Below the pieces are notes generated by a model that saw nothing but the letters and a program-made list of their open reading frames with translations, did not search any database and was not told the DNA's origin. A program made the position numbers and the translations under genes. A DNA stretch of 7,627 nucleotides from NCBI GenBank assembly GCA_016177515.1, contig JACOUZ010000298.1:1-7627 (forward strand). The letters run 5' to 3'. Below, in pieces: positions 6,264 through 7,627 of this stretch. Source of the stretch: Acidobacteriota bacterium. GTDB taxonomy: Bacteria > Acidobacteriota > Polarisedimenticolia > Gp22-AA2. The number at the start of each line of letters is the position of its first letter. Within the stretch, counting starts at the first letter, position 1.

Positions 6264-7627
6264 ATGGATTTGCAGAAGATGAAAGACGACCCCACCCTCG
6301 GACCGCTTGATGCGGCCCCACAAGACCTGACCCCCTCTCCCAGACCCAAAAGGACTGAACGCCTCAGAGTGATGGACGGCGTCGACGCCGAGTTCAAGGG
6401 CGGAGAGTACGAGCAGCTGCTGGAGATGTATTACCAGTCGCTGCGCACCCTGGCGGAAGGGGAGGTGGTCCGCGGCCGCGTCCTGCGCATCAGCACGAAC
6501 GAAGTCATCGCGGACGTGGGGTACAAAGCCGTAGGGATCATCGACCTCGATGAATTCCTCGGACCGGACGGGCAGGTGCACGTCCATGTCGGAGACGAGA
6601 TCGACGTTCTCCTGGAGAAGACCGAGAACAAGGACGGCTACGTCGTCCTGTCCAAGGAGAAGGCCGAGAAGATGAAGATCTGGGAGGAGATCGAGCGGGC
6701 CTACACCGACGGCCGCCCGGTCACCGGCGTGGTGAAGGAGAGAATCAAGGGCGGCCTGGCGGTGGACATCGGCGTGCGGGCCTTCCTGCCCGGCTCGCTC
6801 GTGGACCTGCGCCCGGTGCGCAACCTCGACGCCATGAAGGGGAAAGAACTGCAGATGCGGGTCATCAAGGTGAACCGCAAGCGGGGCAACATCGTCCTGT
6901 CGCGCAAGGCGGTCCTCGAGGAGGAGAACGCCGAGAAGAAACGCCGCACGCTGGGAGGGCTCACCGAGGGGAAGGTGGTCCGGGGCGTGGTCAAGAACAT
7001 CACCGAATACGGCGCCTTCATCGACCTGGGCGGAATCGACGGCCTGCTCCACAAGACCGACATGTCCTGGGGGCGCGTGAACCACCCGACCGAGATGTTC
7101 AACGTCGGCAACGAGGTCGAGGTCGTGGTCCTCAAGTTCGACCCTGATAAGGAACGGGTGTCGCTGGGCTACAAGCAGCGCAGCCTCGATCCCTGGGAGA
7201 CGGTGGACGAGAAATACCCGCGCGAATCCCGGGTCAAGGGCAAGGTCGTCAGCTTGACCGATTACGGCGCCTTCGTGGAGCTGGAGCCGGGCGTTGAAGG
7301 CCTGATCCACGTGTCCGAGATGTCCTGGACCAAGAGAGTCAAGCACCCGTCCAAGGTCATGACGGTCGGCGACACGGTCGAGGCGGTCGTCCTGGACGTC
7401 GACAAGGCGGCGCGCCGCCTGTCGCTGGGACTGCGGCAGACCGAGCCGAACCCGTGGCAGACCATCAGCGAGAAGTACCACGAGGGGGATCGCATCACCG
7501 GCAAGGTCCGCAATCTGACTGACTTCGGCGCTTTCATCGAGGTCGAGGAAGGGATAGACGGCCTGGTCCACATCTCCGACATGTCCTGGACGAAACGGCT
7601 CAAGCACCCCTCGGAAATGCTCAAGAA
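6264..7627 (+). CDS. rpsA: 30S ribosomal protein S1, 3'-truncated by window edge
   Basis: S1 binds unstructured mRNA on the 30S subunit and promotes initiation. The frame has 454 complete codons and no stop before the window end. Four complete S1 (OB-fold) domains are seen at residues about 66-131, 151-215, 236-305 and 322-392, and a fifth starts at about 408 and is cut; usual S1 proteins have six. Domain 2 carries the characteristic RAFLPGSLVDLRPVR stretch, and domains 3-5 share DYGAF/EYGAF/DFGAF and DMSW/EMSW motifs. The ribosome-docking helix of E. coli S1 seems matched by EYEQLLEMYYQSL (48-60). Residues 1-45 form a Pro/Arg/Asp-rich extension longer than in E. coli. ATG 6264 is chosen for its AAGGAGGT; the frame is closed upstream by TGA at 6171. 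In-frame ATGs at 6279 and 6372 are less likely. Own promoter at 6029-6057. Confidence 0.96.
   Translation, partial: MDLQKMKDDPTLGPLDAAPQDLTPSPRPKRTERLRVMDGVDAEFKGGEYEQLLEMYYQSLRTLAEGEVVRGRVLRISTNEVIADVGYKAVGIIDLDEFLGPDGQVHVHVGDEIDVLLEKTENKDGYVVLSKEKAEKMKIWEEIERAYTDGRPVTGVVKERIKGGLAVDIGVRAFLPGSLVDLRPVRNLDAMKGKELQMRVIKVNRKRGNIVLSRKAVLEEENAEKKRRTLGGLTEGKVVRGVVKNITEYGAFIDLGGIDGLLHKTDMSWGRVNHPTEMFNVGNEVEVVVLKFDPDKERVSLGYKQRSLDPWETVDEKYPRESRVKGKVVSLTDYGAFVELEPGVEGLIHVSEMSWTKRVKHPSKVMTVGDTVEAVVLDVDKAARRLSLGLRQTEPNPWQTISEKYHEGDRITGKVRNLTDFGAFIEVEEGIDGLVHISDMSWTKRLKHPSEMLK
7059..7589 (+). repeat. Diverged in-gene repeat of S1 domain units
   Basis: The coding DNA of S1 domains 3, 4 and 5 repeats with a period of about 87 codons. 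The clearest marker is ATGTCCTGG at 7062, 7320 and 7581 (spacings 258 and 261 nt). In the last two copies it is followed by a similar Thr-Lys-Arg-x-Lys-His-Pro-Ser run. This is protein domain duplication rather than a mobile or satellite repeat. Codon identity at the marker reflects strong codon bias or residual homology. Confidence 0.6.

Noticed and set aside
6100..6282. Small + strand frame (60 codons) in the rpsA leader as a leader peptide
   Set aside because: GTG start without a convincing SD, no regulatory codon run, and it reads through the rpsA SD and start. The structured-RNA explanation fits better.
6219..7607. Long minus-strand open frame (462 codons) opposite rpsA
   Set aside because: It is an antisense shadow produced by G/C-biased codons. 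The + strand frame here is unmistakably S1 with repeated OB-folds, and the antisense protein has low-complexity Leu/Asp/Val/His composition and no family resemblance.
1..7627. CRISPR arrays, insertion sequences, tRNAs, phage or defence genes
   Set aside because: No short regular repeats with spacers, no terminal inverted repeats with a transposase, no tRNA cloverleaf or CCA-ended unit, and nearly all DNA is accounted for by housekeeping genes.

Overview
The window is a G+C-rich, tightly packed bacterial chromosome segment with every recognisable gene on the + strand. G/C at third codon positions dominates, which also creates long spurious antisense reading frames. The content is housekeeping rather than accessory. 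Gene order and protein style suggest an uncultured member of a G+C-rich phylum such as Acidobacteriota or a relative of the former delta-proteobacteria. That placement is an inference from context, not something the sequence proves.

Layout. Positions 1-1286 hold the 3' part of a UbiD-family prenylated-FMN decarboxylase gene whose start lies upstream of the window. An 89-residue protein of unknown function follows (1325-1594). Next comes a chain of five genes that each overlap the previous one: trpS (1591-2619), scpA (2616-3437), scpB (3430-4158), an RsuA/RluB-type pseudouridine synthase (4139-4879) and hisC (4876-6003). A 260-bp gap (6004-6263) holds a strong sigma70-type promoter and a leader that can fold into a compact multi-branched RNA. 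The window ends inside rpsA (6264-7627, open at the edge), which encodes ribosomal protein S1.

How the genes fit together. trpS and the pseudouridine synthase serve translation, scpA/scpB build the SMC condensin complex, and hisC is an aminotransferase of histidine and possibly aromatic amino acid synthesis. The overlaps (4, 4, 8, 20 and 4 nt) point to one polycistronic, translationally coupled message. rpsA appears to restart transcription from its own promoter. In several other phyla hisC is separated from rpsA by tyrA, aroA and cmk; here those genes are absent from the interval.

The items most worth a second look are the predicted RNA structure in the rpsA leader, with a U-rich apical loop that could be an S1 autoregulatory site, and a four-cysteine motif in TrpS that resembles the iron-sulfur site of Thermotoga TrpRS. 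I see no CRISPR, insertion sequence, tRNA, phage or defence genes.
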